Position numbers and translations under genes: made by a program. Shown piece by piece: positions 18,428-28,298 of a stretch of DNA of 64,000 nucleotides. The notes beneath the pieces are model-generated. The model did no database searches, was not told the origin of the DNA, and saw only the letters and a list, made by a program, of their open reading frames with translations. Source of the DNA: Lachnospiraceae bacterium (lineage in GTDB: Bacteria > Bacillota > Clostridia > Lachnospirales > Lachnospiraceae); the NCBI GenBank assembly GCA_015057325.1, contig SVEQ01000010.1:34871-98870 (forward strand), written 5' to 3'. Each line of letters begins with the position of its first letter. Position 1 is the first letter of the stretch.

Positions 18428-20545
18428 ATGCAGGAAAAAAGTTTTATTACAACCGTAAATAACAGTGAAAACAAAATATCAAAGAAGATTATAGCCTGCA
18501 TAGCAGCTGTTGCTGCAGTTGTTGGTGCTGTCGGATCATTTATCATCTGTTTTGAACAAAACAGCGGACTTACAGGAATTGCAGTAGCAGGCGTAGTTGC
18601 CATGCTTATGGTTATAGCTGCTTCCTGTGTGAATTATCTTCCTGAAGTTTTGACTATGCTTGGTGGCGTAGTTTTATTTGTTGCGGATAAAAACGGTTTT
18701 TTGGCAGGCGTTCAGTGTCTGTGTAACTTTGTGATTGATAGATTTAACGCAAGAACAGGACTTGAAGTATATTCATTTGTGTATCCTGATGGCGTTGACG
18801 CAGACAGAGCATATAAGGTTATGGGGATCTATCTTATTATAGTGTTGAGTGTGCTTGTGTACAAAATGTGTGTGAATAATCATAAGTACATATTTACCGC
18901 AGTTAATATTGGCACGATTGCAACTTTATATTGTTTTGGGACAAAAGAAGCTTATTGGTGTGTGGTATTTTGTGTGCTTGCAGTTATGGGGATGCTTATG
19001 ATGACAGAGCATCCTTCGGGCGACTGTGTGGTTGTTGATGAAAAGAGCGAGAAAAGAGTTGCGGGAGTATATGTTGCTACATGCGTTGTTATCGTGTTTG
19101 TATTTGGATTGTATGTTAAGAATAATAATTTTCAAAGACTTGATAAGGCGGATACTATCAAAGACAATCTTACCGATTGTGCTGATGATATGTTGTATAA
19201 TGCCGGCAAACTTCCAAAAGGAAACTTGTATAAGGCTATAAGCTATGAGGGCAGCAAGGATAAGCAGATAGAAGTCCGTACAGATGTGGCAGGTGTTTAT
19301 TATCTTAAGGGCTATGTGGGGGAAGATTTTGATAATAATAGATGGCACGAACTTGATTACAGCAACTATACAGACTTTAAGGGTGTTTTCTCATGGATGG
19401 CAGAAAACGGATTTGATCCGTTTACACAAAACGTACAGTATGTTGAAAGCATGGGTGCAAAACTGGAATATTCCAGTGTGGAGATAGTAAATGTCGCTGC
19501 AGATACAAAATATCAGTATATTCCGTATGGCATAAGTTGTGATGAGTTAAGTTTTGTGGGGAAAACTTACAAAGACATTAATGTGCTTGGAAGTGCAGGG
19601 AAAAAAGAGCAGAGCAACTTCAAGGTTTGGAATTACACGACAGGTCAGGGACTTGTGCTTGCTGAAGGTGAACAGGATGGTGTTTCCAATGTTCAGACAG
19701 AGTACAGAGGATATGTGTATGAGAGATATCTTGGTATCTCGGATGAATACAGAAAGTTTTTTGAAAATGCTCTTCCGTCAGATGTTGAGGGATATGCATC
19801 TGTAACTACAACAATAAGAGAATGGCTTGCTAAGGAGACAGGTGCAGCACCTTCGGAAACTAATGACTGTCTTATGTATTTTATTGAAAACGGCAAAAAA
19901 GGTAATTCGGAGTTTTTCGCCACAGCAGGAACGTTAATGTACCGATATTACGGTATTCCTGCACGTTATGTGGAAGGCTACATGGCAAATGCGGGAGAGG
20001 AATCATTTACAGGCGAGAACTATTGCGTGTCATTGGACGGCAGTGCGTATCATGCGTGGGTAGAGATATATAAAGACGGTTTTGGGTGGATGCCTGTTGA
20101 TGTCACACCGGGATTTTACTCAAACGATATGGCAAGTCAGAGTGACACTATATCAAAACCTCGTAGTGCTAATTCAAAATCAAGCGGTGGTCAATCAGTT
20201 AAGGAAAACTCGGATAAAAAGAAAAATCATGACATGAAGAAAATAGTATTGTTGATGCTTGCGGCTGTCGGAATCGTGTTAGTATTTGTGCTTATATATA
20301 ACTTTGCGAAGTGGTGCTATATTGTGCTCGGAAGACGTATACTTGCCAAGAATCCTGATGTGGATGTGAGAATGCGTGCACAGATTGCTTATCTTGGATA
20401 TTTGTTTTCAAAAGACAAAAAAGATGAGGCTGATTTGCCAATCGTAATCAGAAGCATTTTGCAGAAATACAGATATGGAAAAGAGGGTGTTACAGAGGAA
20501 GAATATACAATCTTTGTTAAGTATGTTGAGGGGGATGATTACTGA
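18428..20545 (+). CDS. Transglutaminase-like membrane protein with the catalytic Cys replaced
   Basis: Several transmembrane helices (between about residues 20 and 235) are followed by an extracytoplasmic region, a transglutaminase-like core (about 460-565) and a further helix near 605, then a cytoplasmic tail. This is the TgpA-like layout, and it completes the MoxR-DUF58 operon. The core keeps His542 (AYHAWVEIY) and Asp558 (VDVTPG), and the GIPARYVEGY strand. The position where the family has the nucleophilic Cys reads GNSEFFATA, with Ser494. The protein is therefore probably not a thiol transglutaminase, and may bind rather than modify peptides. The start ATG follows GAAAGGAAG. Confidence 0.85.
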   Translation: MQEKSFITTVNNSENKISKKIIACIAAVAAVVGAVGSFIICFEQNSGLTGIAVAGVVAMLMVIAASCVNYLPEVLTMLGGVVLFVADKNGFLAGVQCLCNFVIDRFNARTGLEVYSFVYPDGVDADRAYKVMGIYLIIVLSVLVYKMCVNNHKYIFTAVNIGTIATLYCFGTKEAYWCVVFCVLAVMGMLMMTEHPSGDCVVVDEKSEKRVAGVYVATCVVIVFVFGLYVKNNNFQRLDKADTIKDNLTDCADDMLYNAGKLPKGNLYKAISYEGSKDKQIEVRTDVAGVYYLKGYVGEDFDNNRWHELDYSNYTDFKGVFSWMAENGFDPFTQNVQYVESMGAKLEYSSVEIVNVAADTKYQYIPYGISCDELSFVGKTYKDINVLGSAGKKEQSNFKVWNYTTGQGLVLAEGEQDGVSNVQTEYRGYVYERYLGISDEYRKFFENALPSDVEGYASVTTTIREWLAKETGAAPSETNDCLMYFIENGKKGNSEFFATAGTLMYRYYGIPARYVEGYMANAGEESFTGENYCVSLDGSAYHAWVEIYKDGFGWMPVDVTPGFYSNDMASQSDTISKPRSANSKSSGGQSVKENSDKKKNHDMKKIVLLMLAAVGIVLVFVLIYNFAKWCYIVLGRRILAKNPDVDVRMRAQIAYLGYLFSKDKKDEADLPIVIRSILQKYRYGKEGVTEEEYTIFVKYVEGDDY

Positions 20546-20599
20546 ATACTCCACAAAATCAAGTTGATTTTCATGTGTGTGAAATCTTTTGTTATATGC

Positions 20600-20605
20600 T
20601 ATAAT
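20600..20605 (+). promoter_or_regulatory. Extended -10 box upstream of cas10
   Basis: TGCTATAAT gives a TGn-extended TATAAT at 20600-20605, 64 bases before the cas10 ATG. No good -35 box is placed 17 bases upstream, as expected for extended -10 promoters. It probably starts the III-D operon transcript. Confidence 0.5.
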
Positions 20606-20668
20606 ATACGTAGTAAGTAATATTGAAAATGAATGATTAAATAATACTAAAAGAAGGAGAAGTGGTTT

Positions 20669-22162
20669 ATGGAAACAAAGGAATATCTTGTTGTTTTGGA
20701 GGTGTCTCAAAAACAGGGCTATATATTTAAGACAGATCGTCTTGTGGAAAATATAGGCGCTTCAATAATAATAAGAAAAATAACCGAAGAATTACCTAAA
20801 AACTATGCAAAGGATGATGAATTTGTGTTTGAGGGTGGGGGAAAGAGTGTATATGCTTTTGATTCATATGAAAAAGCATCCCAATTCGTTAAGAAAATGA
20901 CAAGGGAAGTAATCGAACATTATCCCGGAGTAGAGTTATTTATGGCAATACATGAATACGATACCGAAAAGGATTCTATTATAAAGGCGATAAATGATTT
21001 ATATGGTAAGTTGGAAGAAAAGAAGTCTTCAAGACGTCATAATTTCAAGACTATAGGACTTGGAATTACGGAAACTTGTCTGGATACATCACTTCCAGCG
21101 TCGAAGTACGAATGCGTAGGTAAGGATAAAATAACTGTATCGTCTGAAACTTCTGTGAAGATTAAGGTTGGGAGAGAAGAACAGGATGAAGTATTTAAGA
21201 AACTTCTTCCTGATAATAACGACTATAAGTTTGCTCGTGAATTTGAGGATATGGGTGGTAGCAAGGGTAGCAAAAATTACATAGCTGTTATTGTTATTGA
21301 CGGAAATAAGATGGGTAAGAAAATAGAGAAATTCCGTAAAGAGTTCATAGAACGTAATCCGGATGTTTCAGAAACTGCTAACCGAAAATACAAACAAGAG
21401 TTAAGAAAATTAAGTGAAGAGATTGATGGATGCTATAAAAAAGCTGTAAAAGATGCCGTTAAAAAAGTATTTGATAATTTAGAAAAACTACAGGAAAAGG
21501 GTGTTTTGGAAAAACGATATAATGAAAATATAATGTATCTTCCGGTTAGACCGTTAATTTTAGCTGGAGATGATATTTGTATAGTGACAGATGCAAGGAT
21601 TGGTATTGACGTCGCAGAGACTATATTACGCAATATAGAGAAAAATACAATTTGTGAACTTCCTATGAAAGCCTGTGCCGGTGTTGCAATGGTTCGAACG
21701 GGTTATCCGTTTTTTAAAGCACATGAATTGGCAGAAGAGTTGTGTCATAACGCAAAGTCTATTTTGCCAAGCGATGATTCTGTTGATGCTTCAGTTATTG
21801 ATTTCCATGTTGATCAGGGCGAACTTGCGGGAAGTTTATCGGACATAAGAAAGGAACTATATAATAATTCTGCATTGACAAATAAACCGTTATATATACA
21901 TTCTGAAGATAATACATCAAATGATGGTAGTAAATCTATGGAAGACTTTCGTAAAAGGTTTGAATTATTCAAAGACAAAAAGTTGGGCCGAGGATTTGTT
22001 AAACAATATCGAGATGCTTTGTATGATGGAGAATCAAGTGCCAAAAAGTATTTGTCTGATAAGCGCATGACAAACAAAATAGGTGAAAGTTATGTAAATG
22101 GTCATTGTGTGGATTTTGACATTATTGAAATGATAGATATATATAACAGATTGGAGGGATAA
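20669..22162 (+). CDS. cas10: Cas10-family large subunit of a type III CRISPR complex, HD-less
   Basis: The Cas10 palm-type cyclase makes cyclic oligoadenylate when the complex binds target RNA. The first palm shows VIVIDGNKMGKK (Asp211). The second palm has the catalytic AGDD at residues 299-302, followed by the helix ARIGIDVAETIL and strand ACAGVAMV. At 497 residues it is short: there is no N-terminal HD nuclease, so DNA cleavage by this subunit is unlikely, while cyclase activity could be intact. The ATG follows AAGGAGAAG. It heads a tightly packed operon that runs to 28664. Confidence 0.85.
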   Translation: METKEYLVVLEVSQKQGYIFKTDRLVENIGASIIIRKITEELPKNYAKDDEFVFEGGGKSVYAFDSYEKASQFVKKMTREVIEHYPGVELFMAIHEYDTEKDSIIKAINDLYGKLEEKKSSRRHNFKTIGLGITETCLDTSLPASKYECVGKDKITVSSETSVKIKVGREEQDEVFKKLLPDNNDYKFAREFEDMGGSKGSKNYIAVIVIDGNKMGKKIEKFRKEFIERNPDVSETANRKYKQELRKLSEEIDGCYKKAVKDAVKKVFDNLEKLQEKGVLEKRYNENIMYLPVRPLILAGDDICIVTDARIGIDVAETILRNIEKNTICELPMKACAGVAMVRTGYPFFKAHELAEELCHNAKSILPSDDSVDASVIDFHVDQGELAGSLSDIRKELYNNSALTNKPLYIHSEDNTSNDGSKSMEDFRKRFELFKDKKLGRGFVKQYRDALYDGESSAKKYLSDKRMTNKIGESYVNGHCVDFDIIEMIDIYNRLEG

Positions 22163-22164
22163 CA

Positions 22165-22773
22165 TTGAAACAGTACGATGTGAGGATTAAATTTCTTTCA
22201 GAAACAATGCTTGGCAGCGGAATGGCTGTTCCGGGAGTTATAGATAACGACATCAGGCATGATAATAATGGACTTCCTTATATGAATGCGAAAACATTTA
22301 AGGGACATATTAGAGAGCAGATGGAATTTCTTAAAAAATATGATAAGAGTTACCGTGATATAGATATTTATGGATTACTGGGCAGCGACGATAAGGATTC
22401 AGAAAAAAAACTTGGTAAGATTAAGTTTTCTGAGGTTTCAATGCCTCAGTCGGTAAAAGAAGCATTAAAACAAGCAGTAAATAATGGCAAACTCTCTAAA
22501 TCTGAAGTTCTTAATTCAATCACAGTAATCTATACAAGAACGAGGATAAATGAATTCGGAGTTGCTGAAGCGCATTCGTTGCGAAAAGAAAGAGAATTAA
22601 AAAAGAACCTGATGTTAGAAACAAAGATATATACAGAAGATCTGACGGATGAAGAACTTAAGATGCTATATGAAAGTGTAAAAGCACTTAAACATATCGG
22701 GATGCATAAAAGCAAAGGTAAAGGATTGGTTGAATGTAGTATAGAACCGGCAAAAGAGGGGGGTGATATTTAA
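22165..22773 (+). CDS. Csm3-like Cas7 RAMP protein
   Basis: A single Cas7-type RAMP fold: an N-terminal strand, then the loop GVIDNDIRHDNNGLPYMNAK (about residues 24-43) and TFKGHIR. The Asp in this loop corresponds to the Csm3/Cas7 residue that cleaves target RNA every six bases. The C-terminus has a glycine-rich KSKGKGLVE. At 202 residues it is about the size of Csm3. Translation probably starts at TTG 22165 behind GGAGGGAT, three bases after the cas10 stop. Its stop overlaps the next start by one base. Confidence 0.75.
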   Translation: MKQYDVRIKFLSETMLGSGMAVPGVIDNDIRHDNNGLPYMNAKTFKGHIREQMEFLKKYDKSYRDIDIYGLLGSDDKDSEKKLGKIKFSEVSMPQSVKEALKQAVNNGKLSKSEVLNSITVIYTRTRINEFGVAEAHSLRKERELKKNLMLETKIYTEDLTDEELKMLYESVKALKHIGMHKSKGKGLVECSIEPAKEGGDI

Positions 22774-24395
22774 TGAAATATTTAAGATATTACTTATCAT
22801 TAGATGAGCCTGTAAAGATGGGAATGCAGGGAAATCAAGCTAACAGTAACGCGTTATCATATATTGCCGGTTCTTCAATTAGAGGTGCTGTCATTAATGA
22901 ACTTTCTAAGGTTGTAAGCAATGATGTATTAAAGGATCACATAAAAAATACGCGTTTTTATGATGCGTATATTGTTGCCGAGGATAAATGCCTGATTCCC
23001 GTACCATTTATTTTCTATGCGGGAAAACATGATATTAGAAATAATGACAGAGAATTATCTGAGAATCGAAAAACTGCTCTTAAGGTTAATACCAGAACAA
23101 TAGATCCGCCTGCCGAGGGTGAACAAAGAGTAGATGTTGGAGGATTTTGTAATATAATAGATGATAAACTGTGCGTTCAGAAGGTAAGAAAGATTGCCAA
23201 TATGCATATCTCTATTGGAAAAGATACTTCGTCAAATAAATTGTTCCGGTATGAAGCCATTGATAAAGGACAGGTTTTTTCGGGGATAATCGCATGTTCG
23301 AATGATAGTATTGATGAAGTTGAAAAAATTCTAAAAGAGAAAATTTTATATCTTGGAGGATCGAAGGGCAGCGGTTATGGTAGGTGCAGAGTAATCAAAA
23401 CAGAGAATATATCTTACGAAAAAATAATAGATCAATATGGTATTAAGCGACGTAAAGATAGCGATGTTTTGTACATATATGCTTTGTCTAATTTGCTATT
23501 ATTCGATGAAAATGGTTGCGCATGTGGAGAACCATCCAAAGAATGGATAAAAGAAAAGCTTAATTTGAAGAATGCTGAATTGATAAAGTCCTATGTCCAG
23601 ACTAGCGTTGCTTCCGGTTATAATCATAAATGGCGTGCAGGTAATGTTATGCAGGATGCGGTCAAAGCAGGAAGTGTATATGTTTATAGGATAGAGGGTG
23701 AGATTAATCAGGATATAATTGAAAATATAGAGAAAGAGCAAATAGGACTTCGCAAGCAGGATGGCTTTGGAAGAATAATTATTAATCCTGATTTTGACAT
23801 AAATGAAAGAATCATGCTACAACACGAGAGTTTACAGGAACCTGTTAAAGAGTTTTCTGATGAAGATAGTTCCCTGCTATGTTTGGTTGAAAAATCAGTA
23901 AATCAGGACAGGATTAACAATTATATCAGCAATGTGGCTCTTAAAACTGCGGAAGATAACAGAAAAAGTATTGTCAGGGATTTTTCTATTACGCAGATAT
24001 CCAGATTATACGGAGTAACCTCTGATATTATTATGAATGATTATTCTGATGAAGAAATCAAACAAAAATTAAAGATATTCTATGATAGTATATTCCTTCG
24101 TACAAACATGCGTGGGGAGACTGTTTATAAAACATCAATAACTAAGCAAAAATATAACACTGCTAAACTTAAACTTCCCAATGATGAGTCTCTGACAATG
24201 GAAAAGGTTCTGGATGAGATAATTAATGATGAGAAAGGTCATAATAATTGGGGAGTTAAAGTAAAAAATGTCAAACTTTTTAAATTTGATGGACAATTTA
24301 ATGATGTTCGAATTTCTACTACTTTGATAAAAGTAAGGTTTTTGAATGAAGTTATGTATAACTTAATGCGAATGGAGGGAGGCAAAAAAATATGA
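22773..24395 (+). CDS. csx10: Csx10-like RAMP protein (Cas5 role in type III-D)
   Basis: The N-terminal RAMP part reads LSLDEPVKMGMQGNQ and YIAGSSIRGAVINEL (residues about 8-48), then LGGSKGSGYGRCRV, the glycine-rich loop, near residue 195. This is the pattern of Csx10, which caps the crRNA handle in III-D complexes. At 540 residues it is long: the part after about residue 380 is helical and does not look like a second RAMP, and may serve as a small-subunit (Cas11) equivalent, since no separate one is encoded. It overlaps both neighbouring genes. Confidence 0.7.
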   Translation: MKYLRYYLSLDEPVKMGMQGNQANSNALSYIAGSSIRGAVINELSKVVSNDVLKDHIKNTRFYDAYIVAEDKCLIPVPFIFYAGKHDIRNNDRELSENRKTALKVNTRTIDPPAEGEQRVDVGGFCNIIDDKLCVQKVRKIANMHISIGKDTSSNKLFRYEAIDKGQVFSGIIACSNDSIDEVEKILKEKILYLGGSKGSGYGRCRVIKTENISYEKIIDQYGIKRRKDSDVLYIYALSNLLLFDENGCACGEPSKEWIKEKLNLKNAELIKSYVQTSVASGYNHKWRAGNVMQDAVKAGSVYVYRIEGEINQDIIENIEKEQIGLRKQDGFGRIIINPDFDINERIMLQHESLQEPVKEFSDEDSSLLCLVEKSVNQDRINNYISNVALKTAEDNRKSIVRDFSITQISRLYGVTSDIIMNDYSDEEIKQKLKIFYDSIFLRTNMRGETVYKTSITKQKYNTAKLKLPNDESLTMEKVLDEIINDEKGHNNWGVKVKNVKLFKFDGQFNDVRISTTLIKVRFLNEVMYNLMRMEGGKKI

Positions 24396-25708
24396 TAAAC
24401 CAATATATGTATTTTTTTAGAATATCTCTCAAATTGGACAGTGTATTGAGTATATCCGGTGGGGGAGATGATGAATATAATCTTGTAAAAAACGGCGAGG
24501 GAAGATATATTATTCCGTCCACAGGAATTGCTGGTGCGATTAAAAATTACATAAACTCGGATTGTCCTGAGGAATGTGTGAAGATGTTTGGGGATATTGG
24601 ACACCATAGTATTGTCACTTATTACGATGCTGTATGCGAGAATGTCAACATAGAAACAAGAAAAGGTATTTGCATAGATGATAGGTACGGAGTAGCTGAA
24701 AACAGAAAGCTTTTTACTCGCTATTACATAGGCCAGGGGATGGAATGTGAATTAAAGATTCAATGTAATATTGATGATAAAAATCGTGAAAATATAATTC
24801 GCACCATTAAGCAGATTGCAGGTGCTATCAAATTAGGAAGGATACGCTTTGGCTCTAAAAAAACAGATGGTGCAGGCGTATTTAGCGTTAAGGATATTTC
24901 TTATATGGTCCTTGATATGGCTAATGATAAGGAAAGAAAATATTATATAGAAACAGATATTTTATCTATTTTTAAAGTGTGTGAAGATAAACTATCATGT
25001 GACGATATCAAGATTAGTAATTGGCGAAGTTATGTTCTTGAAGCCAAGATACCTAATGGATTATTGGTAAAGAGCGGGGAAAGAGAAAACGGAGCATCAG
25101 TTAATATGTCTAAAGAGATAGACGGGAATGCTGAATGTTACATTCCTGCTTCAACGATTAAGGGTATTATACGGTCGTATTCTGAAATGATTGCAAAATA
25201 TATGAATATATCGAATGATTGTTTAGTACAAATATTTGGAAATGATAATACAGAAAAGACAAATATGAAGGCAAGCACTGTGTATGTGGACGATTGTATA
25301 TTGAGAAATACTGTGACTACACGATATAACAGAATTAAAGTTGATCGATGGCTTGGATCCACGATCTCTGGTGCTAAAACTGTGGATGAGGTTGTTTCGA
25401 CTAATGGAGAAGATGTAGTATCTTTAAGAGTGTCTATTGATCGTTCCAGATATGCAGAAAGTGACGAAATTCTATGGAAGTATGCGAATGCTTTTGTATT
25501 TCTGGCACTTAGAGATCTTGGTTTAGGAAAGGTGTCTATCGGAAGCGGAAATGCAGTAGGATACGGACGACTGGAAGGTGTAAATTTAAGAATAAATGAC
25601 AAGGTTTGTCCTATCGATTATAAAAATAAAAAAGTAGATGCTTCTTCGTATGAAACAGAACTTGTTGACATTCTTAATTCATTGGAGGTGTCATATGAAA
25701 ATAAATAG
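24392..25708 (+). CDS. Fused Cas7-Cas7 RAMP protein
   Basis: Two RAMP domains in tandem. The first has SISGGGDDEYNLVKNGEG and YIIPSTGIAGAIK (about residues 20-52) and a glycine-rich KKTDGAGVF near 155. The second has LVKSGERENGASVN and CYIPASTIKGIIR (about 220-260) and IGSGNAVGYGRLEG near 385. The first keeps acidic loop residues (DD) that could cleave target RNA; the second lacks them at the same place. This fits the Cas7-2x subunit of III-D complexes. It starts four bases inside the end of the csx10-like gene. Confidence 0.75.
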   Translation: MINQYMYFFRISLKLDSVLSISGGGDDEYNLVKNGEGRYIIPSTGIAGAIKNYINSDCPEECVKMFGDIGHHSIVTYYDAVCENVNIETRKGICIDDRYGVAENRKLFTRYYIGQGMECELKIQCNIDDKNRENIIRTIKQIAGAIKLGRIRFGSKKTDGAGVFSVKDISYMVLDMANDKERKYYIETDILSIFKVCEDKLSCDDIKISNWRSYVLEAKIPNGLLVKSGERENGASVNMSKEIDGNAECYIPASTIKGIIRSYSEMIAKYMNISNDCLVQIFGNDNTEKTNMKASTVYVDDCILRNTVTTRYNRIKVDRWLGSTISGAKTVDEVVSTNGEDVVSLRVSIDRSRYAESDEILWKYANAFVFLALRDLGLGKVSIGSGNAVGYGRLEGVNLRINDKVCPIDYKNKKVDASSYETELVDILNSLEVSYENK

Positions 25709-26054
25709 AATAGAAGATATAAAGAATATTGATATTAATAATTATTGTTATGCATGGGTTCAAGAATACGACAGTGTAAAACTTGGCACAGTAAATGATG
25801 TTAGCATTGATTATGATAATATTATTGAAGCAAGATTTTTTTCTTCGGATAAAGAACTTCATATTTTTTGCTATGATGATGAAATGTGTGCAGTTGAGAT
25901 TATAAAAGAGGATGAAGATGATTATTTTGAGGAAAAACAGATATTAAGAAAGCGCTTTGGCAAAAATATTACATTGAGGTACTATGTTGATTATGAGGAT
26001 GATGGACAGGCGTATATAGTTAATACTGTTCTGTCAGATTGCGAATTGAACTAA
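25695..26054 (+). CDS. csx19: Csx19-like III-D subunit
   Basis: A 119-residue acidic protein. The segment IIEARFFSSDKELHIFCYDD (about residues 36-55) resembles the Csx19 family pattern of EARLF...ELxLW. It also sits exactly where Csx19 occurs, between the Cas7-2x and the large Cas7-insertion gene. The ATG at 25695 follows GGAGGTG and lies inside the end of the preceding gene. The assignment rests on weak sequence similarity plus position; the biochemical role of Csx19 in the complex is structural as far as known. Confidence 0.55.
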   Translation: MKINRIEDIKNIDINNYCYAWVQEYDSVKLGTVNDVSIDYDNIIEARFFSSDKELHIFCYDDEMCAVEIIKEDEDDYFEEKQILRKRFGKNITLRYYVDYEDDGQAYIVNTVLSDCELN

Positions 26055-26065
26055 GGGGGGATATC

Positions 26066-28267
26066 ATGAATTATTCGTACGCTCCATATAATTTTATACC
26101 GTTTACACCATCTGTAAAAACGCCGGTCGCTTATTCAGATAGAGAAGACCTGCCGGTACATGATGTTTTTTTGGATGATAGATTATCAGGCAGAATAGAA
26201 TATGATATAACTGCATTGACAGATATCATTGTAGGTGGTGCTGCTTCGGATAAAAACAATAAGAAGTTTTTTAAAAATGGACAAGGGCAATATGCAATTC
26301 CGGGAAGTACTATGCGTGGTTTTTTTAGAACCCATGCGGAAATTTTGAGTTTTTCATATCCTGATATGATTGAAGATAAGGTATTTCTGTATCGTAAATT
26401 TGCTGATGCCTGCGTAAAGTTAAGGAATGAGTACTCTTCAAGAATGAAGGTCGATGAAAATTCAGAATATGGAATTCCGGCTGGTGTAAAAGCGGGATAT
26501 ATATATTGTAAAAAAGAAAAAGAGGGCGTGTGTTATTATATCAGACCTGTAAAACAGTTTGGATCATTAGGTACTACTTTTTTTAAAGTACATGAAAACA
26601 CTTTGCGAAAATCAGGTGTGTTATCTGGACATAGTATGTATACTGAGGAATTGCCACCTTTTAAACCTAGTTCATCCCAAAATGCACTTGATGAGTATAA
26701 AAAACAATATATCCCAATTTTGCAAGGAATGAAAAATACAAATTACAAAGCCTATCGCAGTAATAGGATGATTAAATTTGATTATAAAGAAGGACATCTT
26801 ACAGGAATTAATAATGACAAATCACCTTATTCCGGTGTTTTATTGAATTCTTCATACATTGACGGAAAAACACATCATTATTTTGTATCTGCAGATATAA
26901 ATACATCAGTTAATTCCATTCGGATAAACGATATGTATATAGAGGCTTACAGAAATGATCTTGAGAGGAACAGAATTCAGAACAGGAATTTGAAACATCC
27001 TTTTTACTCATTGGATGAAAAAGATATTAAGGTAAAGAATAATGATGAGATTACAAAAAAAGGAAAACTATTCTTTTATAAAGTTAATTCGGATGGTACG
27101 TTACTTGGTTTTGGTCCGACTCCATACTTCAGGATTCTATACAAGAATCCGGTAAAAAAAGGTATACCATATAATGTGGAATCGGGATATGACTATGTAA
27201 AAGCTATGTTTGGTTATGCGGGAAAAGGTGAAAGTTATAAAAGCAGAATTTCTTTTCAGAATGCGGTGGCTCATTCGGTTATCGGTACAGACAGTAAATG
27301 TATGATGGTAAGTGGCACTCCTAGAGGAACTGCTGTACAGATGTATCTTGATCAAACAGGAAAGAATGAAACAAATCTAAAAAGCTATAATGATGACGAT
27401 TTTTTGCTGGGTGGATATAAGGTATACTGGAAGAGAAGCAATCCTATAGAGTATAAATCAAATAAAGACAACATGAATGCGACTTACGAAATGGTTAAAG
27501 CGGGAACAGTTTTTTCGGGAAGTATATACTTCAATAATCTTAGCCGAGAAGAACTGGGGTTACTTCTTTTGTCTATACAGTATAAAAACCCAGAGGAAGA
27601 AAAACGTGATGAAACATATCTTATTGGCGGTGCTAAAGCCTACGGTTTTGGAAAAATTAAGCTAGATAATATCAGATTATATACTGATGATACTCGTAAG
27701 TCATTTATTAATATCAATGTTATAGAAAACAAAAAAACAGTTGATGATATTGAAGGATATAAAAACGATTATAAAGAATCACTGAAAAATACATATGAAA
27801 TCGATTTAGAAAAAACTGCAACGTTTAGAGTGTATAAGGCATATGCTATGCAAAGTAAGGTTGATGAATACGTAAAAGCATATGATACCGGCTATATGAA
27901 AATAAGCAGGAAAGCGGATAAGATTAATCCAACTTACCCTGACAGATATCCTTTGGCCGACATTGAAACAATATTAAAAGAAAACTTAAATGCAGAAAGT
28001 GAAGTCTCATCCAAAACGATAGATGTATTGTGGCGTTCATGTAAAAAACCGGATTCCAATGTAAAAAAACTTATAGAAAAGCATTTGGGAACTAAAGTAA
28101 ATCTAATTTCGTCATCTGAAACAATTAATCTAATTAACGTTAAAAAGTATGATTATAAAACCATAGTTTTTGATGAAGTAAGGATATCAAAAGATGAGAT
28201 TAATTGCTTGAAGGAAGATGGAAGAATAGTGTTGCAGATTGAGAGAAATCAAGTAGTTGAGAAGTGA
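26066..28267 (+). CDS. Large RAMP protein of the TIGR03986 type (Cas7 with insertion)
   Basis: It begins NYSYAPYNFIPFTPSV and has SGRIEYDITALTDIIVGG then YAIPGSTMRGFFR (about residues 45-90), the hallmark of the TIGR03986 RAMP family of type III-D loci. A second glycine-rich motif (GGAKAYGFGKIKLDN) occurs near residue 530. The 733-residue length includes a long middle insertion and a C-terminal extension. It should be the Cas7-insertion subunit of the complex. The ATG at 26066 follows AAGGGGGG; the upstream in-frame start overlaps csx19 and is not needed. Confidence 0.78.
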   Translation: MNYSYAPYNFIPFTPSVKTPVAYSDREDLPVHDVFLDDRLSGRIEYDITALTDIIVGGAASDKNNKKFFKNGQGQYAIPGSTMRGFFRTHAEILSFSYPDMIEDKVFLYRKFADACVKLRNEYSSRMKVDENSEYGIPAGVKAGYIYCKKEKEGVCYYIRPVKQFGSLGTTFFKVHENTLRKSGVLSGHSMYTEELPPFKPSSSQNALDEYKKQYIPILQGMKNTNYKAYRSNRMIKFDYKEGHLTGINNDKSPYSGVLLNSSYIDGKTHHYFVSADINTSVNSIRINDMYIEAYRNDLERNRIQNRNLKHPFYSLDEKDIKVKNNDEITKKGKLFFYKVNSDGTLLGFGPTPYFRILYKNPVKKGIPYNVESGYDYVKAMFGYAGKGESYKSRISFQNAVAHSVIGTDSKCMMVSGTPRGTAVQMYLDQTGKNETNLKSYNDDDFLLGGYKVYWKRSNPIEYKSNKDNMNATYEMVKAGTVFSGSIYFNNLSREELGLLLLSIQYKNPEEEKRDETYLIGGAKAYGFGKIKLDNIRLYTDDTRKSFININVIENKKTVDDIEGYKNDYKESLKNTYEIDLEKTATFRVYKAYAMQSKVDEYVKAYDTGYMKISRKADKINPTYPDRYPLADIETILKENLNAESEVSSKTIDVLWRSCKKPDSNVKKLIEKHLGTKVNLISSSETINLINVKKYDYKTIVFDEVRISKDEINCLKEDGRIVLQIERNQVVEK

Positions 28268-28298
28268 GATGGATTGATTTTAGAAAGAGGTAATAATA

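Noticed and set aside
25138..25602. 154-codon minus-strand frame inside the Cas7-Cas7 gene
   Set aside because: Antisense shadow of a well-supported RAMP gene.
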